Positions 47,124 to 54,798 of a DNA stretch of 64,000 nucleotides are shown piece by piece. Location of the stretch: NCBI GenBank assembly GCA_023481175.1, contig JAMCWM010000024.1, positions 1-64,000 on the forward strand, written 5' to 3'. Source of the stretch: Nitrospirota bacterium (GTDB taxonomy: Bacteria > Nitrospirota > Leptospirillia > Leptospirillales > Leptospirillaceae). Within the stretch, counting starts at the first letter, position 1. Every line of letters begins with the position of its first letter. Made by a program: the position numbers and the translations under genes. Under the pieces are notes generated by a model that worked only from the letters and a program-made list of their open reading frames with translations, had not been told where the DNA came from and searched no databases.

Positions 47124-47144
47124 GCTGGCCTTTTTCCCCTCCGA
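46897..47144. repeat. 248-bp direct repeat, copy A (folE 3' end)
   Basis: Bases 46897-47144 are identical to 48695-48942 by direct comparison (constant offset 1,798). The identity begins at GCCGGGCTC and ends at CCCTCCGA; on each side the sequences differ at once. This copy belongs to the intact folE gene. Confidence 0.97.
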
Positions 47145-47305
47145 TGGAAGGCTTTTTCTCCGCAAAAGAATTTTGTCAGCGTCCCAAGTATTATAAGTAT
47201 TGCGGTGTCTGGTTCAATATGGGTGCACTAGAGGAGGATTGGATTCTCGAAAGCGACAGGCCAAACCCTTTGACAGAAATAGAGAAGAGGGACAACGATG
47301 GATGA
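47144..47305 (+). pseudogene. 3' remnant of an unknown gene upstream of the ATPase
   Basis: A frame open from the repeat junction reads MEGFFSAKEFCQRPKYYKYC and on to a TGA at 47303-47305 (53 codons from an ATG at the junction). The ATG has no ribosome site, and its first base is the last base of the folE repeat, so this is more likely the tail of a longer gene cut at the junction than a small protein. The stop overlaps the ATPase start (ATGGATGA), as expected for two co-translated genes. Aromatic- and lysine-rich text with two Cys, then an acidic tail; family not recognised. Confidence 0.5.
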
Positions 47306-48512
47306 ATCGAGCAAAAACAAGAGTCCTTTTTATCCGGGGCAACCTGTCCCTGCAGAACTTTTTACTGGTCGCCAAGAAGTGATTGAACGAATTTTGACGC
47401 GAGGAGCTGGCCAAGTCGTTCAAGGGAAACCTATGTCATTTTTTATTCAGGGAGAATATGGCATTGGAAAGAGTTCTCTTGCTAGCTACCTTCAAAACAT
47501 AGTGGAGAAAGAATATTCATTACACAGCATATATGTTTCACTAAGTGGGGTGCATGATCTCCAGGGTGTTTCCGAAGCCATCTTACAAGCAACAGTCCGA
47601 TCAGGCGCACTCGACCCCCGTATATCCGAGAAGATTAATAGTTGGTTGTCGAAGTATATTGGAAAACAGCAGTTATTCGGCTTGACCCTTAATCTGGAAG
47701 CTTTGAAAAAAGATAACCCTTCGGTAACCTCATATTTAGGAATCCTTGATTTTTTGAGGGAAACTCTCTCGAAAATGAGGGACTTAGGCACCAAGGGACT
47801 TTTTCTTGTATTTGATGAAATCAACGGAATAGCCTCTCAGCCTGAGTTCGCGAGTTTCCTCAAGGGATTGGTGGACCAGAACGCTCTTTCAAAAAAACCC
47901 TTGCCCATTCTACTCATGCTTTGCAGTACCGAAGATCGCCGAGTCGAACTCATAAAAAGCTCCGAACCTTTGGGAAGAATTTTCGATGTCATTACGATTA
48001 AACCCATGACGGAAAAAGAAATGGAGGATTTTTTCAACAAAGCCTTCAATTCTGTGCATATGACAGTCGAAAAGGATGCTCTTTCCATCCTCACATATTA
48101 TTCAGCGGGGTTTCCAAAGATTATGCATTTAGTGGGAGATATGGCCTATTGGATTGACAAAGACCAAATTGTTGATATGAAAGATACACATGACGCTGTC
48201 ATTGCTGCCGCTGAAGACTTTGGGAAAAAATATGTCAATGCTCAGATATATGATGCACTCAAAAGCGAAGATTATAGAAGTATATTGGCAAAGATTGGAA
48301 AGGAAGGTCCCGACAGTATGAGTTTCAAAAAATCGGACATCGGAAATCTTTTGACAGAACAGGAGAAGAAGAAGTTCCACAATTTCTTACAAAAGATGAA
48401 GCGATTGAATGTTCTACATTCAGGAAACGAACGTGGAGAATACATATTTAATTTACGAATGGTGAGATTGTATATCTGGCTTCAAACAACAATCGAGTCA
48501 AAGGGTCGATAG
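47298..48512 (+). CDS. Orc1/Cdc6-like AAA+ ATPase with C-terminal winged helix
   Basis: A 404-residue ATPase with Walker [10 protein letters not shown] at 52-60, Walker B LFLVFDE at 168-174, a sensor-like [10 protein letters not shown] near 204-213, and a C-terminal winged-helix-like part (about 330-400). The overall plan resembles AAA_16/ATPase_2 proteins of the Orc1/Cdc6-STAND group. Base composition is clearly lower in GC than its neighbours, and it lies between two copies of the folE 3' end, so it was acquired. The upstream partner gene is truncated. Similar lone ATPases occur in mobile or defence loci, but no function can be assigned. Confidence 0.8.
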   Translation: MDESSKNKSPFYPGQPVPAELFTGRQEVIERILTRGAGQVVQGKPMSFFIQGEYGIGKSSLASYLQNIVEKEYSLHSIYVSLSGVHDLQGVSEAILQATVRSGALDPRISEKINSWLSKYIGKQQLFGLTLNLEALKKDNPSVTSYLGILDFLRETLSKMRDLGTKGLFLVFDEINGIASQPEFASFLKGLVDQNALSKKPLPILLMLCSTEDRRVELIKSSEPLGRIFDVITIKPMTEKEMEDFFNKAFNSVHMTVEKDALSILTYYSAGFPKIMHLVGDMAYWIDKDQIVDMKDTHDAVIAAAEDFGKKYVNAQIYDALKSEDYRSILAKIGKEGPDSMSFKKSDIGNLLTEQEKKKFHNFLQKMKRLNVLHSGNERGEYIFNLRMVRLYIWLQTTIESKGR

Positions 48513-48517
48513 AAAAC

Positions 48518-48694
48518 GGGTGCGTGTTAGATTTTTGAGATCGCGCAGAAGACCGCCCATGACCGATCTTCACGCACATCTCCTTGCTGTACGCTGCTCG
48601 AAGAAGGCTTCGAGTCTTCCGCTAAGTTTTGCATATCGAAGCGCGATGATGGCATTGGCCCCCCTGAGGGTCCAGTGCATGCCGGACTGTTTGA
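48518..48694 (-). mobile_element. Right-end remnant of an ISKra4-family insertion sequence
   Basis: On the minus strand the frame from the repeat junction (48694) to TGA at 48570 reads [20 protein letters not shown] and continues [13 protein letters not shown]. This is the characteristic C-terminus of ISKra4-family transposases. The ~50 bases after the stop, ending GGG at 48518-48520, fit the IS right end, which would lie five bases from the ATPase stop. The rest of the transposase is missing, cut exactly where the folE repeat starts. Confidence 0.75.
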
Positions 48695-48921
48695 GCCGGG
48701 CTCAGATCCAGGAGCGGATGACAAGCCAGATCGCCGACTGCCTTATGGAGACCCTGACGCCCCAGGGAGCCATGGTCATCCTCGAGGCGGAGCACCTCTG
48801 CCTTTCGATGCGCGGGCTCAAGAAACCCGGAGTTCCAGTCGTCACCAGCGCGGTCCGGGGCATTTTCCTGAAAAACGCCAAGACGAGACAGGAACTTCTC
48901 TCCCTTATTCGCTCTTCCTGA
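48695..48921 (+). pseudogene. Duplicated folE 3' fragment
   Basis: The last ~74 codons of GTP cyclohydrolase I (from ARG114 on) without the N-terminal half, so it lacks the Cys76/His79 zinc ligands and cannot be active. An open frame reaches it from the IS remnant, giving a chimeric 133-codon ORF that should not be annotated as a gene. Confidence 0.9.
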
Positions 48922-48942
48922 GCTGGCCTTTTTCCCCTCCGA
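48695..48942. repeat. 248-bp direct repeat, copy B (folE 3' end)
   Basis: Perfect copy of 46897-47144. It joins directly to the truncated ISKra4 transposase on the left and runs into the EamA transporter gene on the right. The last codons of that transporter are encoded inside this repeat on the minus strand, so copy B marks the ancestral folE/EamA junction. Confidence 0.97.
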
Positions 48943-49870
48943 AGGCGACCATTCCCACTCCCAGAATGATCAGAAACGCCCCGGCCCCTTCACGGACATC
49001 CATTCTCTCTCCCAGGAAGATCGCCGCCATGACGAGCGTGACCACCGGCCCGAAAAACGACAGCAGTGCGGCGCGGCTTGCCCCGATGAGAGAGATTCCC
49101 GCGGTCATGAAAAAGGTGGGAAGAGCCGTCGAAAAGATTCCCATGATCCCGATCAGGAACAGAGCTCGCCCGTTCGCCTGGCCGGGATGGAAGGTTCCGG
49201 AAAAAATGGCCTGAAAGACAATGGCAGAAGTGGCGACCACCATCACAAGGGAGGTCAGATAGAGGGGATCCACCCTCCGGACAACTCTCTCCACCCCCAC
49301 AAGATAGACGGCATAGAAGATGCCGCTTCCGAGGACAAGAAGAACCCCCGCCCGCTCTCCCGCGTCGGATGCGACATGACCGCCCGTGATGACGAGGAGA
49401 CCTCCATAGGCCAGAAGGGATGAAAGAATTTCCCGAAGACCGATCCCCCTCCGCTTCATGAGGGCCGACAAAAAGATGACGAAGGTGGGATAGAGGAAGA
49501 GAACGAGGCGTTCGAGTCCCGCCCCGATCCGCAGGAGTCCGTCGAAGTCGAGAACGGCCGACAGGTCAAATCCCAGAAGCCCGAGAAGGACAACCTTCCA
49601 GAAGTCGGGATGCCGGAGGTCGGGACGCAGTCCTGGTCCTCTCCGCCCGAACCACACGAGGCCTGAAAGGTAGACGGGAAGGACCGACAGCATGCGCATG
49701 GAGAGGACGGTGGAGGGATTGAGCCCTTCCCCGTAGGCCATCTTGGCCAGGATTCCCTTGGCCGCAAAACCCGTTGCCGAGAGGAGGACAAGGATGATTC
49801 CCAGGGAAATGCGGGAGGGGAAGAGCCTTGTGGTTTGCCTGGGATTTCCGGACTCTTGAGAGAAGGACAT
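48905..49870 (-). CDS. EamA/DMT-superfamily transporter
   Basis: A 321-residue inner-membrane protein with ten predicted helices in two EamA repeats ([20 protein letters not shown] near the start; [21 protein letters not shown] in the second half). The first repeat of such proteins usually faces an unknown small metabolite exported or exchanged by proton coupling. It ends inside repeat copy B and would converge on folE by a 19-base overlap in the ancestral arrangement. Confidence 0.88.
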   Translation of the reverse strand: MSFSQESGNPRQTTRLFPSRISLGIILVLLSATGFAAKGILAKMAYGEGLNPSTVLSMRMLSVLPVYLSGLVWFGRRGPGLRPDLRHPDFWKVVLLGLLGFDLSAVLDFDGLLRIGAGLERLVLFLYPTFVIFLSALMKRRGIGLREILSSLLAYGGLLVITGGHVASDAGERAGVLLVLGSGIFYAVYLVGVERVVRRVDPLYLTSLVMVVATSAIVFQAIFSGTFHPGQANGRALFLIGIMGIFSTALPTFFMTAGISLIGASRAALLSFFGPVVTLVMAAIFLGERMDVREGAGAFLIILGVGMVAFGGEKGQLRKSE

Positions 49871-49945
49871 GGCTCCATTCTAACATTCTCCTTTGCACCG
49901 GAGAAGTCGTCCCGCTTTTCATTCGCTTCCTGCATGGGACCAACC

Positions 49946-49975
49946 TTGAACAAAAGGGGCCGGATGGGCTATTCT
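49946..49975 (+). promoter_or_regulatory. Candidate sigma70 promoter for folD-metF-panB
   Basis: TTGAAC (49946-49951) and TATTCT (49970-49975) are spaced by 18 bases, about 50 bases ahead of the folD start. Confidence 0.5.
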
Positions 49976-50026
49976 GAGCGGGGAAATCAGGAATGGCAAA
50001 AGGACCAGGAGAAAGGACAGACGACG

Positions 50027-50887
50027 ATGGCAGACATTCTTGACGGGAAGGCCCTTGCGGCGACAATACACGGCGAGCAGGCGGAAAAGGTCGCCTTCCT
50101 GTCAAAAAAGGTCGGAAGGCCGCCGGGGCTTGCCGTCATTCTCGTGGGTGACGATCCGGCCAGCCACACCTATGTCGCCAACAAACGGAAGGCCTGCCAC
50201 CGGGTCGGGATCTATGCCCCGGACATCAACCTTCCCGCCTCGGCCACGACGGATGCGATCCTCGAGGCGATCGACACCTTCAACCGGGATCCGGCCATCG
50301 ACGGCATCCTCGTCCAGCTTCCCCTGCCCTCCCATGTGGCCAAAGACAAGGTTCTCCTCCGAATCTCTCCCGACAAGGACGTGGACGGCTTCCATCCCGC
50401 CAACCTCGGCCTTCTCGTGGCCGGAGAACCCGGTCTGGTGGCCTGCACCCCCCGGGGAGTCATAACCCTCCTCGACCGATTCAAAATCCCCATCGCCGGA
50501 AAGCATGCCGTCGTCATCGGCCGGAGCCTGATTGTGGGGAAACCCATGGCTCTTCTTCTGCTGAACCGGGACGCCACCGTGACCATATGTCACAGCAAGA
50601 CCTCAGACCTTGCCGCCCAGGCGCGCCAGGCGGACATTCTTGTCGCCGCTCTCGGCCGCCCGGAGATGATCGGCCGGGACTATATCAAGCCGGGGGCGAC
50701 GGTGATCGATGTCGGCATCTCGCGCGGGACCGACGGCAAGCTCAAGGGAGACGTCCTCTTCGAGGAGGTCCGGCAGATCGCGGGGGCGATTACCCCGGTT
50801 CCGGGAGGAATCGGCCCCATGACCATCGCCACCCTGCTCGACAACACCATTGATGCCTACCGGTTCCATGCCGGGCTCACCGCTTAA
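50027..50887 (+). CDS. folD: Methylene-THF dehydrogenase/methenyl-THF cyclohydrolase
   Basis: FolD interconverts 5,10-methylene-, methenyl- and 10-formyl-THF. The 286-residue protein has the catalytic Tyr/Lys region ASHTYVANKRKAC near residue 43, DGILVQLPLPSHV, KDVDGFHPAN, and the NADP-domain motif AVVIGRSLIVGKPMALLL. The ATG at 50027 follows AAAGGA. It is first in a plus-strand C1/pantothenate group with metF 15 nt downstream. Confidence 0.95.
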   Translation: MADILDGKALAATIHGEQAEKVAFLSKKVGRPPGLAVILVGDDPASHTYVANKRKACHRVGIYAPDINLPASATTDAILEAIDTFNRDPAIDGILVQLPLPSHVAKDKVLLRISPDKDVDGFHPANLGLLVAGEPGLVACTPRGVITLLDRFKIPIAGKHAVVIGRSLIVGKPMALLLLNRDATVTICHSKTSDLAAQARQADILVAALGRPEMIGRDYIKPGATVIDVGISRGTDGKLKGDVLFEEVRQIAGAITPVPGGIGPMTIATLLDNTIDAYRFHAGLTA

Positions 50888-50902
50888 CCCGAGGAGACTC
50901 CC

Positions 50903-51772
50903 TTGACCTTTCGCCAGGCACTGGCAGAACGTCGCTTCCTGATCACCGCCGAGTGCTCCCCCCCCAAGGGAACGGAGACAGGCGATCTTCTGCGCAAGCT
51001 CCTTCCCCTCAAGGGCCGGATCCACGCCATGAATGTCACCGACAACCAAACGGCCGTGATGCGGATGTGCCCTTTCGCCATGGGACTCCACCTCAAGACC
51101 ATCGGAATCGATCCCATCGTCCAGCTTACCCTACGGGACAGGAACCGCCTGGCCCTCCAGTCGGACATCATCGGGATGTCCTCCCTCGGGATCCGCCAGG
51201 TCCTCTGTCTTTCGGGAGACCCGGCCGCCATCGGGGACCACCCGGAAACCAAGCCGGTCTTCGACCTCACCTCGCCGGAGCTCATCCGGGCCATCACACT
51301 TTTGAACGGAGGAAGCGATCTCGCCGGCAAGGATCTGTCCGGAGCGACAGATCTCCTTCCCGGAGCGGCCACCTCCCCCGAAGGGGATCTGTCGACAGAG
51401 AAGAAAAGGTTCGAGGAGAAGTTCGACGCCGGCGCCCGCTTCTTCCAGACCCAGGTCGTCTTCGACACGGACAGGCTTGACCGGTTCATGGAGTTTGCCC
51501 GACCCTTCGGCGTTCCGGTCATCTGCGGGATCATCCTTCTCAAATCTCCCGCCATGGCGCGCTATCTGAACGAAAAAGTTCCCGGCATCCGGGTTCCGGA
51601 TTCCCTGATCGCTCGACTCGAGACCTGTTCCCGAGAGGAACGGATCGAGGAGGGAATCCGGATTGCCGCCGAAACGATCAAGTCCGTCTCTTCCCTGGTC
51701 AACGGAGTCCACATCATGACAGTGGGAGCGGAGGAACAGATCCCCGCCATTCTCGATCTGGCCGGGATCTGA
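50903..51772 (+). CDS. metF: Methylenetetrahydrofolate reductase family protein
   Basis: Reduces 5,10-methylene-THF to 5-methyl-THF. The 289-residue TIM-barrel protein has AECSPPKGTETG near the N-terminus, the flavin/folate region MNVTDNQTAVMRM, LQLTLRDRNR-like text around residue 73, LCLSGDP, and the Gln-containing FFQTQVVFDTDR. The TTG start is supported by GAGGAGA. Adjacent to folD, consistent with methyl-THF supply for methionine. Confidence 0.88.
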   Translation: MTFRQALAERRFLITAECSPPKGTETGDLLRKLLPLKGRIHAMNVTDNQTAVMRMCPFAMGLHLKTIGIDPIVQLTLRDRNRLALQSDIIGMSSLGIRQVLCLSGDPAAIGDHPETKPVFDLTSPELIRAITLLNGGSDLAGKDLSGATDLLPGAATSPEGDLSTEKKRFEEKFDAGARFFQTQVVFDTDRLDRFMEFARPFGVPVICGIILLKSPAMARYLNEKVPGIRVPDSLIARLETCSREERIEEGIRIAAETIKSVSSLVNGVHIMTVGAEEQIPAILDLAGI

Positions 51773-51780
51773 CGGCCCCG

Positions 51781-52629
51781 GTGGACTCTCCTTCTCCTCC
51801 CACGATCCCGGGACTTCTCCGGAGAAAGAAAACCGGTCCCCCTATTTCCATGGTGACCGCCTATGACGCCTTCCACGGACGTCTTCTCCGGGAGGCCGGA
51901 ATCGACATTGCCCTGGTCGGGGACTCGCTGGGAATGGTGGTCCAGGGGCATGACTCCACCCTTCCCGTAACCGTCTCCGAGATGGTCTATCATACCCGGA
52001 TGGTGGCCCGTGGCCTAAAGGGGGCCTCCCTCCTGGTCAGCGACATGCCGTTCCTCTCCTATCAGCCCTCAATCGAAACCGCCATCCGGGAAGCCGGACG
52101 CCTGATCAAGGAAGGAGGAGCCCAAGCCGTCAAGCTCGAGGGAGGCAAGGACTTCGTCCCAACCGTGCGGGCCCTCGTTTCGGCCATGATCCCGGTCATG
52201 GGCCATGTCGGGCTTCTGCCCCAGAAGATCCACGCCATGGGGGGGTTCAGGCTGCAGGGACGGGAATCCGCGGAAGGGGAGGCCATACTGGCCGATGCCC
52301 GGGCCCTTTCGCAGGCGGGTGTGTTCGCCCTGGTGGTGGAAGGGATCCCCGGAGAACTGGCCAAGAGGATCGCCTCGGAGGTTCCCGTTCCGGTGATCGG
52401 AATCGGGGCAGGTCCCCACACGGACGGTCAGGTCCTTGTCATCCATGACCTCATGGGCTGGACCCCCGCGGAGCGTCTGCCCAAATTCGTCCGCCCCTTT
52501 TCCCGGGGAGGCGAGGAGGCTGTCCGGGCTCTTTCGGAGTTTCGCCGTATGGTTGAAGCAGGACAATTCCACAAGACAGAAGGACACGATACGAAAGAGG
52601 GCCCCGATGCCCCTGTCCGCTCACAATAA
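51781..52629 (+). CDS. panB: 3-methyl-2-oxobutanoate hydroxymethyltransferase
   Basis: PanB transfers a C1 unit from methylene-THF to ketoisovalerate in pantothenate synthesis. The 282-residue protein has MVTAYDAFHGRLLREAG, the metal-binding GDSLGMVVQGHDSTLPVT, LVSDMPFLSY, VKLEGG and GHVGLLPQ, all in family order. The start is a GTG eight bases after metF with no strong ribosome site, suggesting coupling. Sharing methylene-THF with folD and metF explains the neighbourhood. Confidence 0.93.
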   Translation: MDSPSPPTIPGLLRRKKTGPPISMVTAYDAFHGRLLREAGIDIALVGDSLGMVVQGHDSTLPVTVSEMVYHTRMVARGLKGASLLVSDMPFLSYQPSIETAIREAGRLIKEGGAQAVKLEGGKDFVPTVRALVSAMIPVMGHVGLLPQKIHAMGGFRLQGRESAEGEAILADARALSQAGVFALVVEGIPGELAKRIASEVPVPVIGIGAGPHTDGQVLVIHDLMGWTPAERLPKFVRPFSRGGEEAVRALSEFRRMVEAGQFHKTEGHDTKEGPDAPVRSQ

Positions 52630-52668
52630 CCATATCGACATGGCCTGACAGGGCCGACTGGAGGAACA

Positions 52669-53214
52669 ATGGCGTGGATTTTCACTTATGATCAATTGAT
52701 GTGGGACTTCCCCTACACATTCCAGTCAAGGCAAAAGGCCCTCCTGGAGGAGCATCACCGGGCCTTCAACTATTTTCTCACAGACCGGTATGGTTCTCCC
52801 GAAGCGCCTTCACCGGGGCTCGGTCTCGAAACGGCCGGCGACTGCACCGGAATCGCCTATCTGGTCCCCGAAGAGGAGGAAGACGAGATTCTGGACTCGC
52901 TTACCCGGCGCCACGAAGCGCATTTCCTTCTCCGGGAAAGCACCATCATCGTCAATGGCCAGTCGGCCGAAGAGGCCTATTTTTTCATCTCCGACCGGAA
53001 CCATCCCGACTATATCGGAAAGATCGTTCCTCAGGAAGTCGTGAAGATCGCGCAAAACGGCAAGGGCCCCCTGGGCTCCGGCGTCGAGTTCATTCTCCTC
53101 CTGTCCGAGAAAATGACAGAACTTGGCATCATGGATCTGGCCGTCGATGCGGCCACCAGCCTTCTCAAGTGGCACGGGTTCGGCAACCAGCAGACCCACC
53201 GGACCCATTTCTAG
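52669..53214 (+). CDS. ChaC-like gamma-glutamylcyclotransferase family protein
   Basis: The 181-residue protein follows the ChaC plan: WIFTYDQLMWDFPY at the N-terminus, HHRAFNYFLTDRYGSPEAPS with a glycine-rich continuation, GIAYLVPEEEEDEIL, and RRHEAHFL containing the candidate catalytic Glu. ChaC enzymes split glutathione to 5-oxoproline and Cys-Gly. The usual Y-G-S-L-M-W motif is Y-D-Q-L-M-W here, so substrate binding may differ. It has no signal peptide and lies between panB and xth on the same strand. Confidence 0.7.
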   Translation: MAWIFTYDQLMWDFPYTFQSRQKALLEEHHRAFNYFLTDRYGSPEAPSPGLGLETAGDCTGIAYLVPEEEEDEILDSLTRRHEAHFLLRESTIIVNGQSAEEAYFFISDRNHPDYIGKIVPQEVVKIAQNGKGPLGSGVEFILLLSEKMTELGIMDLAVDAATSLLKWHGFGNQQTHRTHF

Positions 53215-53229
53215 ACCGGAGGGACCGGC

Positions 53230-54000
53230 GTGAAGGTCGCCACATGGAACGTGAACTCCCTTCCGGTCCGCCTTCCCCAGGTCATGGACTGGATCAGGGA
53301 GCGGAATCCGGACATTCTCTGCCTCCAGGAAACCAAGGTCGTCGACGGCCGCTTTCCCGAGGAGGAGTTCCGAAAGGCCGGATACCGGGCTCTCTTCCGG
53401 GGACAACCCACCTACAATGGGGTGGCCATTCTGTCACGGGTCCCTGCCTCCGACCCGCTTCGGGGATTTGATGGATGGGAGGATCCCGAGTGTCGCCTTC
53501 TCGGGGCCACGGTGGGAGATCTTCGCGTCATCAATGTTTATGTTCCCAACGGTCAGGAACTGGGCACAGACAAATACCGCTACAAGCTCCTCTGGCTCTC
53601 CCATCTCGCCCGCGTTGTCGAGGAGGAGCGGACGCGCCATTCCCGGATCGCCATTCTGGGAGACTTCAATATCGCGCCAGAGGACCGGGACGCCTGGGAT
53701 CCGGCCCTGGCCGGCCAGATCTTTCTCTCGCCCGACGAACGCGCCGCACTCTCCGCCCTCATGAACGACCATTTCGACGATGCCTTTCGGCTTTTGCATC
53801 CGGAAGGAGGACATTTCAGCTGGTGGGACTACCGGCAAGGAATGTTTCGCCGGAACATGGGGCTCCGGATAGATCTCGTCCTGATCTCCCGCTCCCTTGG
53901 CCCCTTTCTCAGAGAGGCCGGGATCGACCGTCACATCCGCAAGAATGAACGCCCCTCCGATCACGCCCCGGTCTGGATCGACCTCCAGATCCCTTCCTGA
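53230..54000 (+). CDS. xth: Exodeoxyribonuclease III (AP endonuclease)
   Basis: ExoIII cuts at abasic sites in base-excision repair. The 256-residue protein has KVATWNVNSLPVRLPQ, the catalytic Glu in CLQETKVVDG, the Tyr/Asn region NVYVPNGQE, ILGDFNIAPEDRD, and the terminal Asp-His in RPSDHAPVWIDL. The start is a GTG 16 bases after the previous gene with GGAGGGA upstream. Convergent with bioD. Confidence 0.93.
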   Translation: MKVATWNVNSLPVRLPQVMDWIRERNPDILCLQETKVVDGRFPEEEFRKAGYRALFRGQPTYNGVAILSRVPASDPLRGFDGWEDPECRLLGATVGDLRVINVYVPNGQELGTDKYRYKLLWLSHLARVVEEERTRHSRIAILGDFNIAPEDRDAWDPALAGQIFLSPDERAALSALMNDHFDDAFRLLHPEGGHFSWWDYRQGMFRRNMGLRIDLVLISRSLGPFLREAGIDRHIRKNERPSDHAPVWIDLQIPS

Positions 54001-54111
54001 CGGAGTCCTGCCCCCTTCATCCCTCCAAAACTGTTGCTCGCCCTTGTCCTCTTTCGCTCAAAAGAGAAAGAGAGACATCCTGGAGGTCTCCCTCTCTCCG
54101 TCAGAAGACGG

Positions 54112-54798
54112 CTAATCCCGAGGTTCAGGCGAAAGCTGAATGACCGTCAAAGGGAAGAGAAGGGTTCTGAGGGTCCCGGGATTGACCTCTGAGGCCTTAT
54201 CCCTCACCGCCGGCCGGGTGCAGAGCACCAGAAGTCGAGGAGAAAGCCCCTCCTCCCCGAGAATCCGGACTGCGGCCAGTGTCGTGGAAAGGGTCCCCAA
54301 ATGAGGATGAGAGACAAGAAGGACCGAGAGAGGACGGTCAAGGCGACTTGCGATGGAAAGAATACCGGAGCCGTCGGAAAAAAAGGGGCTCAGGATGCCT
54401 CCCGACCCTTCGACGATCACCCGGTATCCTTCGTCGTGAAAAGCCCGAATCCGTTTGAGCAGATAGTCCGGATCGACGGAGCGGCCTTCGAAGCGGGCGG
54501 CGGTCATCGGATCAAGGGGTCGGGCAAAGGAATACCCTTCCCAGACCTCGTCATGGGAGGCTCCCGCCCGGAGATATCGATCAAGGTCCCGCTCTTCTCC
54601 AGGCTCTCCCACCCCGGTCTGTGCCGCTTTGACTATTCGGAGCCTCGCCCGGGCGGGGGCGCTCCGGATCAGCGACTCCACGAGTTTGGTCTTTCCGACT
54701 CCGGTATCCGTTCCCATCACGAACAGGACCCCTTCGGAGGGAATAAGACTATCGTCCCACAAAGGCGCGAACCGCGTCGATGACCCTTTCCTGCTCAT
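54112..54798 (-). CDS. bioD: Dethiobiotin synthetase
   Basis: BioD carboxylates diaminopelargonate in biotin synthesis. The 228-residue protein has the P-loop-like MGTDTGVGKTKLVESL near residue 28, KAAQTGVGEPGEERDLD, and EGSGGILSPF. The first ~20 residues are not conserved, so the true start may be internal. Its 5' end overlaps the DegT-like gene by 50 bases. No other biotin gene is in the window. Confidence 0.85.
   Translation of the reverse strand: MSRKGSSTRFAPLWDDSLIPSEGVLFVMGTDTGVGKTKLVESLIRSAPARARLRIVKAAQTGVGEPGEERDLDRYLRAGASHDEVWEGYSFARPLDPMTAARFEGRSVDPDYLLKRIRAFHDEGYRVIVEGSGGILSPFFSDGSGILSIASRLDRPLSVLLVSHPHLGTLSTTLAAVRILGEEGLSPRLLVLCTRPAVRDKASEVNPGTLRTLLFPLTVIQLSPEPRD

Noticed and set aside
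48520-48921. 133-codon plus-strand frame ending in GTP cyclohydrolase sequence
   Set aside because: A chimera of antisense IS sequence and the duplicated folE tail; it lacks the N-terminal zinc ligands and is not an independent gene.
54040-54100. Possible terminator between xth and bioD
   Set aside because: Short stems CTCTTTC/GAAAGAG and GAGAC/GTCTC are visible but no T-run follows on either strand.
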